The notes beneath the pieces were generated by a model that made no database searches, was not told where the DNA came from, and worked only from the letters and a program-made list of their open reading frames with translations. DNA of 64,000 bases. Source: Hygrocybe punicea. Its lineage: Eukaryota; Basidiomycota; Agaricomycetes; Agaricales; Hygrophoraceae. A program made the position numbers and the translations under genes. The first letter of the stretch is position 1. Every line of letters starts with the position of its first letter. This document shows, one piece after another, positions 12,560 through 23,952 of this stretch. The stretch is from the NCBI GenBank assembly GCA_963556145.1, contig OY744466.1:5022001-5086000 (forward strand), written 5' to 3'.

Positions 12560-13190
12560 GTTTGTAGTGTTACATGTACCATCCACGAATGCAATCGTCA
12601 GTTTATCACCTTGTGCGTGGATCCATAAAATGACACAAGCTATAAATGAGTGTGAAATGAGTGTGCATGCTGTTCCACGTAACCTGGTGCGATTGCAAGT
12701 ATGGAACATGTCCCAAATACTAAACAATCAAAGGATGATGTTCTTTGCTTCTGTATATTAACCTAATACTAGTACCGCACAGCAATGTAATCCTTTGCTA
12801 CGTGTACTATTGACTACATAGAGTGGAGTACTTGAGGTGGAACAGAGACATAGCATGATGAGCTAGTAGAGGAATTGACTCAGAGTACTCTTAAGTTCAT
12901 TACTGCGCATGTGACATCCAAAGTTCTGTTTGCAAGCGCTTCATTTGACACCCACTCCGAACTATGGCTCCCTCAAGAGCCACTTGCAGCCACCACACAT
13001 CTTCGAGTTCAAGACGGGTTTGATGTAGTACTCCCTGCCAGGTCGCACCATCAGGGAACCGTCCTAACCAGTCAGCGATTGGGAGGAAGCAACTGCTTGA
13101 GCACAAGGCTGATGGTATTTCCAGAGAGAAGGTTTGACTTTCTGGTGAGGAATTTCTTTGTTCTGTCGCTACTGGCTCACCTTTCTTGTA
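12560..13190. other. spacer upstream of the KDZ gene
   Basis: No conserved motif was seen on either strand. A minus-strand open frame at 12900-13373 is Ser-rich, overlaps the start of the KDZ coding region on the other strand, and is taken as a shadow. Confidence 0.4.
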
Positions 13191-13197
13191 ATCAGCC

Positions 13198-16100
13198 ATG
13201 ACACCACTCAAGTACCAGGCATTGCTGGAACTTCGTGATGGGTCAATGGAACATGGCAGGGATTGGGAGGATATGGAGGATGTATTGGTGGGTGAACAAA
13301 GACTCGACATCAGCCATGCTGGTGGTGAGTATGAGGCAATCACAGACCAGCTTCGGAATGACATGTGGAACACACGGTAAATGTCATTCCTCCTTCACTA
13401 AAGTTTCTACTCACACATGCATAGAGCATGGCCTAGGCATGTCGAGGACCATCGTACCCATAGAGACCATACCAACCAGCGTACTTTGTAATTCGACAAC
13501 TAGATTAATGCCATTGCGGTAGCCTACATGGCATGGAGTGCTGGTGATACATCATGTGGGGCAGTGGGTGAGGGCAGTGTGCGCGTCTCTGTGGTAGATG
13601 TTTTTAGTAAGTGCCTATAGTCTTGCAATGGTACACTTCCTCACGCTGCTTATAAACCACAATCACCGATGTCGTAATGCGGTCTGAAGACACATCCATC
13701 CTGGTGGGACTGGTGTGACAAGGTCTTTTCCCCTGCGCTCCCATCAACCCCTCGGTCGCCATTGCTACTGATGTACTTGAACTCTATCGCATTGCCCACC
13801 TCCATTGCCCTCGCATGTCCATACACGCCTTCATCAAAACACTCTGTGACCTGTAAGTGGCTGCCTACTGCTGCCAGTCTTCCCTAATGTATCACACCAG
13901 GTGCCCTTTCGACGCTACCTTTCCCACCAATTTTCCATCGCCTTTGACCTCTACCTGTCGACATTGGCAGTAGTGAACCTGCAGGTCCACACTGTCCTGC
14001 AACATGACACTCCTGACTAGTGTCTACGCCATGCTTGCCCAGCTTGCACTTACAAGCTGAAGGACGAGCCTCCTCTTCTCTTCAGCATACTCTCTACAGT
14101 GGATGGGAATGACTTGCCGAAATGAATCCTCCGGCGTGGTCCTGCGGAGGAAGCATCAGGTGCCACCGAGCCTGCCCTAGGCCTAGTTAATGAAGGGCTG
14201 GACTCATGAGTGTTTGTTGGCAATGGCTATTATATTTCACAGGAAGAGGTGGACAAATGGGCTGTGGAAGAGATTATACCTGACCAGGATAACCAGGTAT
14301 ACCACCTCGAGCATTGTTGCATCCAGTGGCTCAACCACATCACAGGGGGACATGGAAGAGAATCCATGTGCTGATCGTTGGCGGAACATGATAACCAATG
14401 TCACTAAGCGCATGTGGGGAGTCTTTGACGAGACTGGGGTTTTTCTTGCCCTCTGCGAGCATGGATTTGCCCTTGTAATAGCAGACATGGTACGTAGCGG
14501 AGAACTGTGAGTACATTTGTGCCAGAGTTTGTTGGTCATGCATGCTGACCCGACTCAGGGCCAAGTACCCCCTCACCTGTACAGAGAAGCTTTTGAAGGT
14601 GTTTGGTGCAGACCTTGGCAGAGGTTATGATATCAGATGTAGGTTTCGCAAAACCCTCCAGCCCCCTTGGCCCTCTTGCTTGGCAGCTGAACCACACGTC
14701 TTTAGTGGGGGCCTTCCATGGACATGTGCACAACCGCATCTGTCAGCTTTCTCACCTTGCAACATACCAAACAGGCCTGGGATTATCAGCATTGGAGAAT
14801 TGTGAGCTGTACTTCTCAAAGTCCAATGAGCTGGCTGGGAGTGTTCGGCATGCAAGTGTGTTCCATCATCAACAAAGCATTTCTACATATCTCAAGCACA
14901 CCGACATATTTGAGACATACGCATTACTCAGTAAGCAGTTCAACCTGATGTTACCTTTACTTCCTGCTCATGCTTCATTTCAGGTTCCTTTCTGTACAAT
15001 CACTATAAAAATGCACTCGACATCCTGAGCAGTGGACCTGCCTCACTTGCCAAAGCTATGGCAGACCTGGGCATTCAGAATGAAAGTGTATTTCACATGT
15101 GGCTTCTTGAAGAGTGAGAGTATCTCACAGCATTGAAGTCGGAACCTCAAGTCAAGACATTGGAGGTGGAGTACTACCAGAAGCTTGCCAACCTCAGGGG
15201 AAGCAAGTAAGTATACCATGACCTTGAGTTTGGGCCGTCTTGCTTACTTGAATGTAGGATCTCACTAACTGCTGCACAAAATGCATGGATCATCTCAACG
15301 CCTGCCACCGTGATGGAGGCCCCTCATGACAAAACACAGAGTATCGAGACGGCTCAACGGCATGCCTTGGAATTGAGAGATAAGGACCTCAAAGCTGTCC
15401 ATCTTCTAGAGAAGGCTCTGAACATTGAGGTCCGATGGGAGGCAGGGAGTCCTGAATGGCAGAAAGCATACAAGCTGGTGGCTGAGTGCAAATATCGCAA
15501 GGCCCTGGATACCTTAGAGGGGCTGGTTGTGGCATGCATGTTCAAACTGACAAAGATGAACATGTCTCAAACTGGTAAGTCATTCAAGCACATGTCTGAT
15601 GGGTTGTAGTGGCTAACTAATATCACAGGGTACAAGCTTCACAAGCATATTGCCAAGGCACTGCAAGCCCGCTCTCAGGCTGTTCACTCAGCACTTGACC
15701 GATATAACAAAGCAGCTGAGATGTTGTCACCTCCACGCTGTTCCCTGAAATGGCAGGACATTGTTGAGTATGCCTTTCTTGCTGACTTTGATCTCTTGCA
15801 TGACTCACGAAATGACATTCAAACTCGGACATGGGCCACACCTGCTGGTCGGCTGGTCATGGACCTTTTCTTCGAGATGGAACATGCCTGGGAAGAAATT
15901 TCTCAGCTTAATGTTGAGATTCCTCGAGTAGTGACCTACATTGTGGATGAGGACAAGTTTCTACATGCTAGTGAGCTGGCAGTTGCAAAGTTCGACCCAC
16001 ACCTGGCCCATCAAATTGACATCTATTGAATGGAACAAGGCCGCTTCAGAGACCATCATCTCTGCCGATTCAAGCAGCTGGCAGCCCTGCCAGGCTTTAC

Positions 16101-16350
16101 AGAAAGCATTGTGCCTGGTGAGAGCATAGAGCAATGGCCAGTGCTTTCCAGCATGATGGATGTTGACCTTCCCATTCCAACCTGTGAGCCACAACCAAAT
16201 GCTGAGATGGAGAGTAGTGAGAACTGTGTCAAGGATATGAGAGACAGAGAGCATGAGGAGGAGAGTTTAGAGGATGAAGAGGATGCAGAGGATGAAATGC
16301 AGGGTTTGGGCCTTGATTTATACCATGTACTTACAATAGCTTCAGATTGA
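13198..16350 (+). pseudogene. KDZ transposase, CxC1-type relic
   Basis: Successive plus-strand pieces match the order of KDZ transposases. An N-terminal block has LDISHAGGEYEAITDQ (13305-13355). Then come IATDVLELYRIAHLHCP and IHAFIKTLCDL (13755-13855), and VPFRRYLSHQFSIAFDLYLS and CPACTYKL (13900-14060). The core has NPCADRWRNM, MWGVFDETGVFLALCEHG and ADMVRSGEL (14350-14507), followed by SLVGAFHGHVHNRICQLSHL (14700-14760) and SKSNELAGSVRHASVFHHQQ. The C-terminus is helical and acidic (15310-16350). KDZ elements are cut-and-paste DNA transposons expanded in basidiomycetes. The frame is broken by many stops, mostly TGA (for example after DGNDLPK where Arg is usual), so it cannot make a protein. 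Terminal repeats were not found. Confidence 0.8.
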
Positions 16351-16800
16351 GTAAATACACATGTGTTGTATGGTTGAATTCAGGGAATTAGAAGTGTGGC
16401 TTGTGATGTAACAATTATATTATGAGTCCCTATAAGGGAGTCATTCTATACAGTGGGTTTTTCAACTCAGGGTCACACTTTAATTTGCCAAGCTGTGGGA
16501 ACAATTGTTGCAAACTGTGGGAACAATTTTGAAGCCCTGTGAATAAATTTGAAACCGTGTGACTGCTGACTTTGTAACTGTGAGAATTTGTTGTCTCAAA
16601 TGAGCAAGAACAATAAGGTCACCAGATCAAAGGTGCCAAGTCGGGAAAGGGTAGTCCACTGCTAAGCTGACTTCATGACAATAATCAAATTCTTTGTTAG
16701 TGTGATGTGCACATTATGACATATGGATGAGTTGAAAACCTGTCTGAACAGTACTGAGAGTTCTGTATTGTCCAACTAGTATCTCTGCTGTATTCTGAGG
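16351..16800. other. spacer between the KDZ relic and the Helitron
   Basis: AT-rich with no clear gene. The phrases GTGGGAACAATT and CTGTGGGAAC repeat near 16494-16535. The Helitron 5' end may lie in this stretch, but I cannot fix a TC terminus. Confidence 0.3.
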
Positions 16801-16805
16801 AATTT

Positions 16806-18470
16806 CTAGTGCCATATAGACTGGATGAACCGGATATGATATTTTTGTCTACAGATACATATAATAGCTATGGAATTCCTGTTGTGGTTGCATATTGACC
16901 AGCAGACACAAATAAGGAACCGGAAGCCACTAGTGCATTTGACAATGAAGAGGAAGATGGTGTGGAAGATGGGCCTTGTCCCTTTGTTGTTAGTGGAGTA
17001 ACTGGCAAAAATCTAGATATTACAAGTCCAAAGGCATTAATAGCGAGAGTGACAAAGTACTTGATAGATGACTGTGGTGGTGTTCTTGCCATAAGCCATG
17101 CTAGAAATCCAGAATCATTCTTTAATAATCCTCAATTATATCCTATGATGTTCCCCTGCCTATTTCCATATGGCTTGGGTGGTATTAGCAGCATTGACAA
17201 GGATGTTTTAAGCATCAGTGATATGATGCACAAAAGGCATCTTCTGATGTACCATGACAAAAGATTTCAAATCGATCCCTATTTTCCACTGATTGCATTC
17301 AATCAGGAACAAATCAAAGACAGTACAACAGGTGGATATCTGTTGAATAATAAACATAATTTCAATGATATTGCAGATCGCTTGATGAATATCAATACAA
17401 CTGTTTTAGATGATCTCTCTAAAAGACTGTCTAGAGGTGATAGGGTCACACCAGATACACCTGAAGAAAAGGCATGCTATAAGCTCATTTCAGACTTGGA
17501 CCATGTAGCTGGTCAGGTAAAAGGTTCAATTACTAACAAAAAATACATGCGAAATGAGATTTGGTCTCTGATATCCTATATTGGTGCGCCAACTTGGTTT
17601 ATCACTTTTGCATCTGCAGACATCAATCACCCACTATGCTTATATTATGCTGACAATAAAGAAAAGTTTTATCCTAAACTATGTCAACCCCAGGATTGTT
17701 ACAAACTAATTGCAAACAATCCAGTTGCTGGAGCCTGCTTCTTTCACTTTACTACTGAAATGTTTATCAAACATATTAGGAATAAATGAATCTCATCCTG
17801 GCCTTTATGGAAACACATCAGGTTATTATGCAATGGTAGAGGAACAAGGATGTCTTACCTTGCATCTTCATATGCTGTTGTGGATAAAGGGATGCCTTAC
17901 ACTGCAAGAAATATGTGACAAAATTATGGGTGAAAATTCTGACTTTCAGAAAAGATTAGTGAAATACTTGGAAAGTTTGTGTGTAGGACAATTCATGACA
18001 GGTTCTAAAGATGAGGTATCACAGAAAATGGAACAGACAATGTCAAAACCTGAATATCAACCACCCACATGTGTCATGCCAGATCCACCATCATATAATT
18101 GTTCCATGAATTGTCAATATCACAACAAAAGATCAACATGGTGGCAAAGGTTTCAAGATGTTGTAGATGATCTTTTATTGTGATTAAATGTACATAACAG
18201 ACATGACGGCAAAAAAAAGCCATACTGTCTTAATTCGAAAGGTGAATGTAAACGACGATTTCCCCGTGATATCTTTCAACAAACTTTTATAGAACCTAAC
18301 ACTGGTGCTCTCAACCTCAAGCATGGTGAACCTTGGATGAACACAGTGACACCTGAAGTTACATATATGCTATGATGCAATTCTGATGTGACCAGCTTAT
18401 TATCAGGTACTGCTATAAAGGCCATAGTTGCATACAAAACAGATTATATTACCAAATTCTCCTTGAAGAC
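16806..18470 (+). pseudogene. Helitron HUH replication-initiator (Rep) domain
   Basis: The Rep region of the RepHel protein nicks DNA and starts rolling-circle transposition. The first stretch, open from 16899 and readable further upstream beyond a TGA, has MMFPCLFPYGLGG and then WFITFASADINHPLCLYY. After an apparent 1-nt loss near 17776 the next stretch has HPGLYGNTSGYYAMVEEQG and HLHMLLW, whose His-Leu-His (codons 17863-17871) is the metal-binding HUH motif. The following KYLESLC holds a candidate catalytic Tyr. Stops TGA at 18181 and 18373 fall inside conserved text (DDLLL_LNVHN, TYML_CNSDV) where related proteins have Arg, pointing to CGA-to-TGA change. The catalytic motifs survive but the frame does not. 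Confidence 0.85.
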
Positions 18471-19799
18471 CATAGCATTTTTGAAGTGATAAAAAGTATT
18501 TTTGATAAGAATTCCGAAATGATTGGTGGCGACCTGAAAAGAAAAGACAAAGTCAGAAAACTGTTTACACAAATAGTCAATTTACTCACCTCCAAAATGG
18601 AAATTGGTGCTCCAATGGCTTCATTATATGTGCTTGGAAATCCTGATCACTACACCAGTCATAAATTCGTGCCATTCTTTTGGAGATCTTATGTTAAAGA
18701 GGTTAACACTGCATGGTCTGATGAAGAAATTGCTAATATATATGAAGACCAAAATAATGCACAAAAGGTTGTTATTGGTAAGAATAATGGTGCATACATT
18801 GGACTTTCCAAAGTAAATAATTATATGTTCAGACCAGCCTTGTATGATAATGTATCACTGTATGACTGGATACGTCTTGCCACTATGGAACCAAATAAAA
18901 AACCCACCAAAACAAAAACCAAAAGAGCCAGAAAAGAATCAGTGCAAAATCATATTTTTGACAATCTAGGCTGTGATGATTTGTCTGACTCTTTCACTGA
19001 ACCTATGAATAATTCTATTGATAACAACTTGTCTGATGTCATTGATGATGATATGCTCATGGAAATAGATGAAATTCCAAAACCCGATAGTTTGAATAGA
19101 AATGCAAGCACAGGAATAGCAGATGAAACAAATGGACTTCATCTTAATAAATCGACGAAAAATGAAAAAGATTATACTTTACATCTCAATCATCCACAGT
19201 ATCTTACACACCATGCCAAAATGAAAGAGAATGATCCTTTTATAGTTCCGAATTTTATTCCAAACACTTTGCCAAAGGCCGACCCTGGTGATCGAGAATA
19301 TTATTGTTGTACAATGTTAACATTTTTCAAGCCATGGAGAAGCGGCAAAGAACTCAAATGTAAATTACAAACATGGGATAATGCTTTTATAGACCATGAG
19401 TTTTCTAAAAGAGAGATGGAGATCATGAAATACTTTGGTCTGCGGTATGAGTGTTTGGATGCAAGAGATGATTTCTCTGCTAAACGTCAGAAGAATAATA
19501 CTGCAGATATAAGGTATTCATGGGCAACTTCAAATGGTCTTGATGAACTGGATGACATGCACAATGCTGAATTAGCATTTAATGGTGATGACTTCAACAA
19601 CAATATTGATGAAGACAATAATGACACAGAAATACTTCTGAAACTTGGCCATAAAGGACAAAAGAGGAAGGATCAAATGCTAATAGCTGAAAGAACTTTG
19701 AAAAGGTCAGGGTGGCTGGATGATTGTATTGATGGTACCCCAGATATAGGACCGTTGATACCTATAGAACCACCTGTAGTACAATCTGCAAAATTATGA
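18471..19799 (+). pseudogene. Helitron RepHel central segment (between Rep and helicase)
   Basis: One open stretch of 437 codons from the Met at 18486. It has EIGAPMASLYVLGNPDHYTS and FVPFFWRSYVKEV near its start, typical of the region between Rep and helicase in fungal Helitrons. An acidic low-complexity part follows, then YYCCTMLTFFKPWRSGKELK. It ends at TGA 19797-19799, after which the same frame continues without change into the helicase. Before 18486 the frame is offset from the Rep part by about one base near 18468. Confidence 0.8.
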
Positions 19800-21938
19800 A
19801 AAGCTGCAGTCCTTGCAAAGATAAAAGAAATCATTGATGACAGAAATAAAAATTTACCAACAAACACAGCAACCATAGATAAATTGGCAAATTTTCAATA
19901 TAATGATGTCAAGATAGTGGACACAGCACACATCAACCATATGTTTATTCCTGCAAACAGAACTGATTGTCATCTTATTGATGTAACTATCAATGATTAC
20001 AACTTGAACACTGACCAAAAGAGAGCATTTCATATCATTGCCAATCACTCTACCTTGATTAACAGTTCTGATAAGCTACGCGTGTATCTTGGTGGGATGG
20101 CAGGCACAGGGAAGTCACAAGTCATCAAAGCATTGACTAGTTTCTTTGGTAAACACAATGAGAATCATCGGTTTGTGGTTCTTGCACCAACCGGTGGTGC
20201 TGCTGCCCTTGTAAATGGATCCACATATCACTCCATTCTTGGAATTATTCAGGGAGGATCATCTCGTTCCCTTGCACAAGTCCATGCCAATCTTGATGGT
20301 ATGGATTACATTTTCATTGATGAGGTGTCAATGTTATCTTGCAGAGATATGTATAAAATTAGTGCTCAGTGTGCAAAAGCACGTGGCGTTTATGATGAAC
20401 CCTTTGGTGGCATTAATATGATATTTGCAGGAGATTTTGGCCAACTTCCACCGGCTATGAGTGGTGCTCCTTTGTACTCTGGAACTGTTGGTGTCCAAAT
20501 CAATTCCAGTCAAACTATAGCAAATCAGGAAGCGGCTATAGGCAAAGCTCTTTGGCATCAAATAACAACAGTTGTTATATTACGTGAAAATATGAGACAA
20601 ACCAATCAGTCAGAAGAAGATGTCCAACTGAGGCTTGCTTTGGAAAACATGAGATACAAAGCATGTACTCCCAAAGATATTGCATTTCTTCGTACTCGTG
20701 TTGCAGGAAAAAGTCCAAATGATCCAAAATTAGCCCAAAAGAAATTCAGGAATGTGTCAGTTATAACTGCATTGAATGCACAAAAAGACAAAATCAATGA
20801 ACTTGGTATTCAACGTTTTGCTGCTGAAAATAGGAGACCATTAACATCATTCTATTCCATAGACAGATGGAATGATCCTACTAGTTCCAATAGCAACAGG
20901 AAATCTCATCACATGTCAACAATTTTGGATCCTATTCGACACACAAAGTTATTGCAACCTTCACTTCAAAAACTACTTTGGAGCCAACCACATGCATCAT
21001 CCTCTGATCATATACCAGGAAGATTAGACCTATGTGTAGGCATGCCAGTGATGCTGAGAAACAATGATGCGATGGAGTGTTGCATTACAAAAGGAGCAGA
21101 GGGCATGGTTGTGGGTTGGCAGAGTGCAATAGGTCCAGAACAACAAACTGTATTGGACACTTTATTTGTCAGATTATTGAATCCTCCAAAAAAAATTAAC
21201 ATAGAAGGACTTCCTGAAAATGTGGTGCCAATTACAAAACATGTCACGTCCACTATGTGCTCATTACCCAATGATGATGTGATATCTTTGTCAAGAGAAC
21301 AAGTGTTGGTACTACCTAATTTTGCAATGACTGATTATGCATGTCAAGGACGTACTCGTCCTAACAATGTAGTCAACCTCAGTAGTTGTAGAAATTACCA
21401 ATCCTATTATTCTTGCTTATCAAGAAGTGCTTCTGCAGCAGGAACTATCATCATGCAAGGCTTTGATCCTAAAGTAATTACTGGGGGTGCTTCTGGATAT
21501 CTCCAGCAAGAATTCAGAGAATTGGAACTGCTTGATGAGATTACCAAATTGAAATATCAAGGACTCTTACCAAAACATGTCAAGGGAGATCAGCGAAATT
21601 CTATTATTGGTCAATTTAGAAAATGGAAAGGAAAGTCATATGTTCCAAAAGACATTCATCATGCTATTGCATGGAAAGCCACGGAGCAACTAAACCAATA
21701 CACAGCACAACCCTCTCCATGGCAATTAATTAAACCTATGAACAAACATCAAAAGGCAGATTTCAGAAACCTCAACTTTGTTCCTGCAAAAGGAACTGTT
21801 CCAGTCACTGTTGTTTATAAAAATTCCACAGCCAATGTATTGCAAAATAAAAAACAAAAATTAGAACAACTTGTAAGTTCATCTTCCATAGTGAAAAAAA
21901 GACAAAAAACAAGTACTATTGAATTACAGCCGTTTTAG
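19800..21938 (+). pseudogene. Helitron PIF1-type SF1B DNA helicase
   Basis: ATP-driven 5'-3' helicase that peels off the transposon strand. The long open stretch (684 codons from the Met at 19884, open from 19800) has Walker A GGMAGTGKS (20091-20117), Walker B FIDEVSML (about 20312-20335), FAGDFGQLPPA (motif III, about 20424) and the C-terminal TDYACQGRTRPNN motif. All expected PIF1 motifs are present and undamaged. The frame ends at 21936-21938 only because a foldback element inserted at TA 21925-21926; the last four codons and the stop come from that element. In the original element the frame ran straight on into the protease module at 22741. Confidence 0.9.
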
Positions 21939-22738
21939 TAATTCATGGCAGTAACTGGATTTTTTTTCATCAATTGAGAAATTTGGACTTAGTGGAATTT
22001 CCAGTGCTGAATCTTGTACCTCATGAAATACTGTATGGATTAAGATGGTTATAGAGGGAAAGTTGTACTATTTCTTAAGGGCTATCTACTCCTATCATTA
22101 CATTTGGATAATATTTAGTGTTTGGTGACTTGTGGATGAAACAAAAGGTAAACCAGTACTTTTTGACACCCAAAATGATATTGTCAAATTATGCCATCAA
22201 ATGAGCTCATATGAAAATGATTGTAGGGAGAAACGTCTTCAGTTTTTCAAGGGCTAGAAGTACAAATACCGTGTTTTCATTCAATTTTGTCCTTGGAGCC
22301 AACATTGCATCTGCACTATGTTTGTCTGCATTAGGCTTGAAATATTACATGAATTTTAAATGTTGGCTCCAAGGACAAAATTGAATGAAAACACGGTATT
22401 TGTACTTCTAGCCCTTGAAAAACTGAAGACGTTTCTCCCTACAATCATTTTCATATGAGCTCATTTGATGGCATAATTTGACAATATCATTTTGGGTGTC
22501 AAAAAGTACTGGTTTACCTTTTGTTTCATCCACAAGTCACCAAACACTAAATATTATCCAAATGTAATGATAGGAGTAGATAGCCCTTAAGAAATAGTAC
22601 AACTTTCCCTCTATAACCATCTTAATCCATACAGTATTTCATGAGGTACAAGATTCAGCACTGGAAATTCCACTAAGTCCAAATTTCTCAATTGATGAAA
22701 AAAAATCCAGTTACTGCCATGAATTACTAAAACGGCTG
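21927..22738. mobile_element. 812-bp foldback (MITE-like) element with 380-bp inverted arms, TA target duplication
   Basis: Left arm 21927-22306 and right arm 22359-22738 are reverse complements with no mismatch that I could find; the loop is 52 bp (22307-22358). Ends are CAGCCGTTTTAG...CTAAAACGGCTG. TA flanks both sides (21925-21926 and 22739-22740), as for Tc1/mariner-type insertions. It has no coding capacity, so it must move, if at all, by a transposase supplied elsewhere. It lies inside the Helitron gene, and removing it with one TA restores the frame, so it is younger than the Helitron copy. Confidence 0.95.
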
Positions 22739-22740
22739 TA

Positions 22741-23547
22741 AATGAACCAAAAGGGTTTATATGGGATGCGCAAGATTGGAGCTGTGCTTATGATTCACTC
22801 TTTACAATATTACTAGCAATATGGAATGAAGATCCATCAAGTTGGAAAAAAAGATTCAATAGCATCAATGAAATATTAAAGATTTTGAGCTTAGGATTCA
22901 AACGATCCAAGAATCACACAACAGATTTAGAAACAGTTAGAAACACAATCAGATATTTATTGCATCAAGATAAACCCGAAATATTTCCTTATGGTCAAGT
23001 TGGCATTGCCATAAGTGATTTGGCCCATTATATAATGAAAGCAAATGAACCAATGACTTCAACTTGTCTTAAATGTATGAATTGTGAAAACATAACCATT
23101 CTGGAAAATGATAGATGTGATGCCATCTTTCATTGTTCATATTCATTTTCTGGAACAATCTCAGCATGTTTTGCTCAAATCATAGTTAATAGACAACGGC
23201 ACAAATGTCAATTGTGTTGGGGAGAAATTACTAAATTTATTGCATTTAACAAACTTCCACCTCTAATCATGTTTACAGTTGACTCTATTGAGAATTTAAT
23301 AGTTAGTCAAATTATAAACTTGTCAATTGATGACATATCCACTGCTTTCACATTGAGAGGAATTGTGTACTTTGGTGATGCACATTTTACTGCCCGCATA
23401 TTCATCGACAGTATGATATGGTTTCATGATGGTATATCAACCAGATCAATTTGTATTAATGAAGGTGATATAGATGACTTTTCAAATATTAATTTATTGT
23501 CATGTAATGGTAATAATGCTGTACTGTTTATATATGCTCATTGTTAA
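22741..23547 (+). pseudogene. Helitron C-terminal USP-like cysteine protease module
   Basis: Open from 22741 to the stop at 23545-23547. It begins with a Cys box WSCAYDSLFTIL (Cys codon 22783-22785), as in the papain-fold ubiquitin-specific proteases. A zinc-ribbon-like set of pairs follows, CLKCMNC and, about 50 residues on, CQLCWGE. A late GDAHFTARIF (His codon 23383-23385) followed by WFHDG fits the His box. The order Cys box, two Cys pairs, His box is that of USP/UCH deubiquitinases. OTU or other cysteine protease folds are alternatives. It is in the same frame as the helicase once the foldback element is taken out, so it was probably the C-terminal domain of one RepHel-protease polyprotein. 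The function is inferred. Confidence 0.65.
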
Positions 23548-23560
23548 TATTTGTTCTCTT

Positions 23561-23914
23561 GCTAAAAAAAGGGACGAGTAACATGCCATGCAAAGCAATG
23601 GCCCACATCCCACTAGTTGAGTGTGAGTGGATAAGGAGTTGGAATATGGAATATGTCAGGGCCATTGGATCGGAGAATTGGAACGAATATGAAGAAGGAA
23701 CCGTGCAGATGATCCATCGCTTACCCTGAGCAGTTTCATGGTGGGAGCCGCTGGTTGAATCATAGCGGTGGTTTCGCAGGGCAATAGGAAGCAGTTTCCT
23801 CATTTGGATATGGCGGCTTCCTTATTCGGTCAGTGGGCAGGGAGTCATTCTCTGACAGTCACGTACTTATTGTTACAATTTATTCCGCTCCTATCCCTAG
23901 ACCGCTTGGTTATG
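23561..23914. other. spacer, promoter region of the next family gene
   Basis: No gene is seen. The Helitron 3' end should lie here or just before; CTAG occurs at 23608 but without a convincing hairpin upstream. Confidence 0.35.
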
Positions 23915-23922
23915 TATAAAAA
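23915..23922 (+). promoter_or_regulatory. TATA-like box
   Basis: TATAAAAA lies 31 bp before the ATG at 23953, followed by a CA-rich stretch. The position and sequence fit a core promoter of the family gene that starts there. Confidence 0.45.
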
Positions 23923-23952
23923 TGTCCTGAACCACACACACACCACTCTATC

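Larger units (their letters stand above)
16800..23560 (+). mobile_element. Helitron rolling-circle transposon, broken and itself invaded
   Basis: The coding order is HUH replication initiator, PIF1-type helicase, then a USP-like cysteine protease module, all on the plus strand, as expected for a large fungal Helitron. The interruptions I can read are TGA codons at 16896, 18181, 18373 and 19797, apparent 1-nt losses near 17776 and 18468, and an 812-bp foldback element at 21927-22738. The limits given are those of the coding region. I could not identify the 5' TC or the 3' hairpin plus CTRR end, so the real element is longer. Confidence 0.85.

Noticed and set aside
12900..13373. 157-codon Ser-rich minus-strand frame
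   Set aside because: It overlaps the KDZ N-terminal block (LDISHAGGEY) on the plus strand, which matches a known family; the minus frame is its shadow.
23605..23612. CTAG at 23608 as the Helitron 3' terminus
   Set aside because: No stable short hairpin lies 10-12 bp upstream and no A/T insertion site context could be shown.
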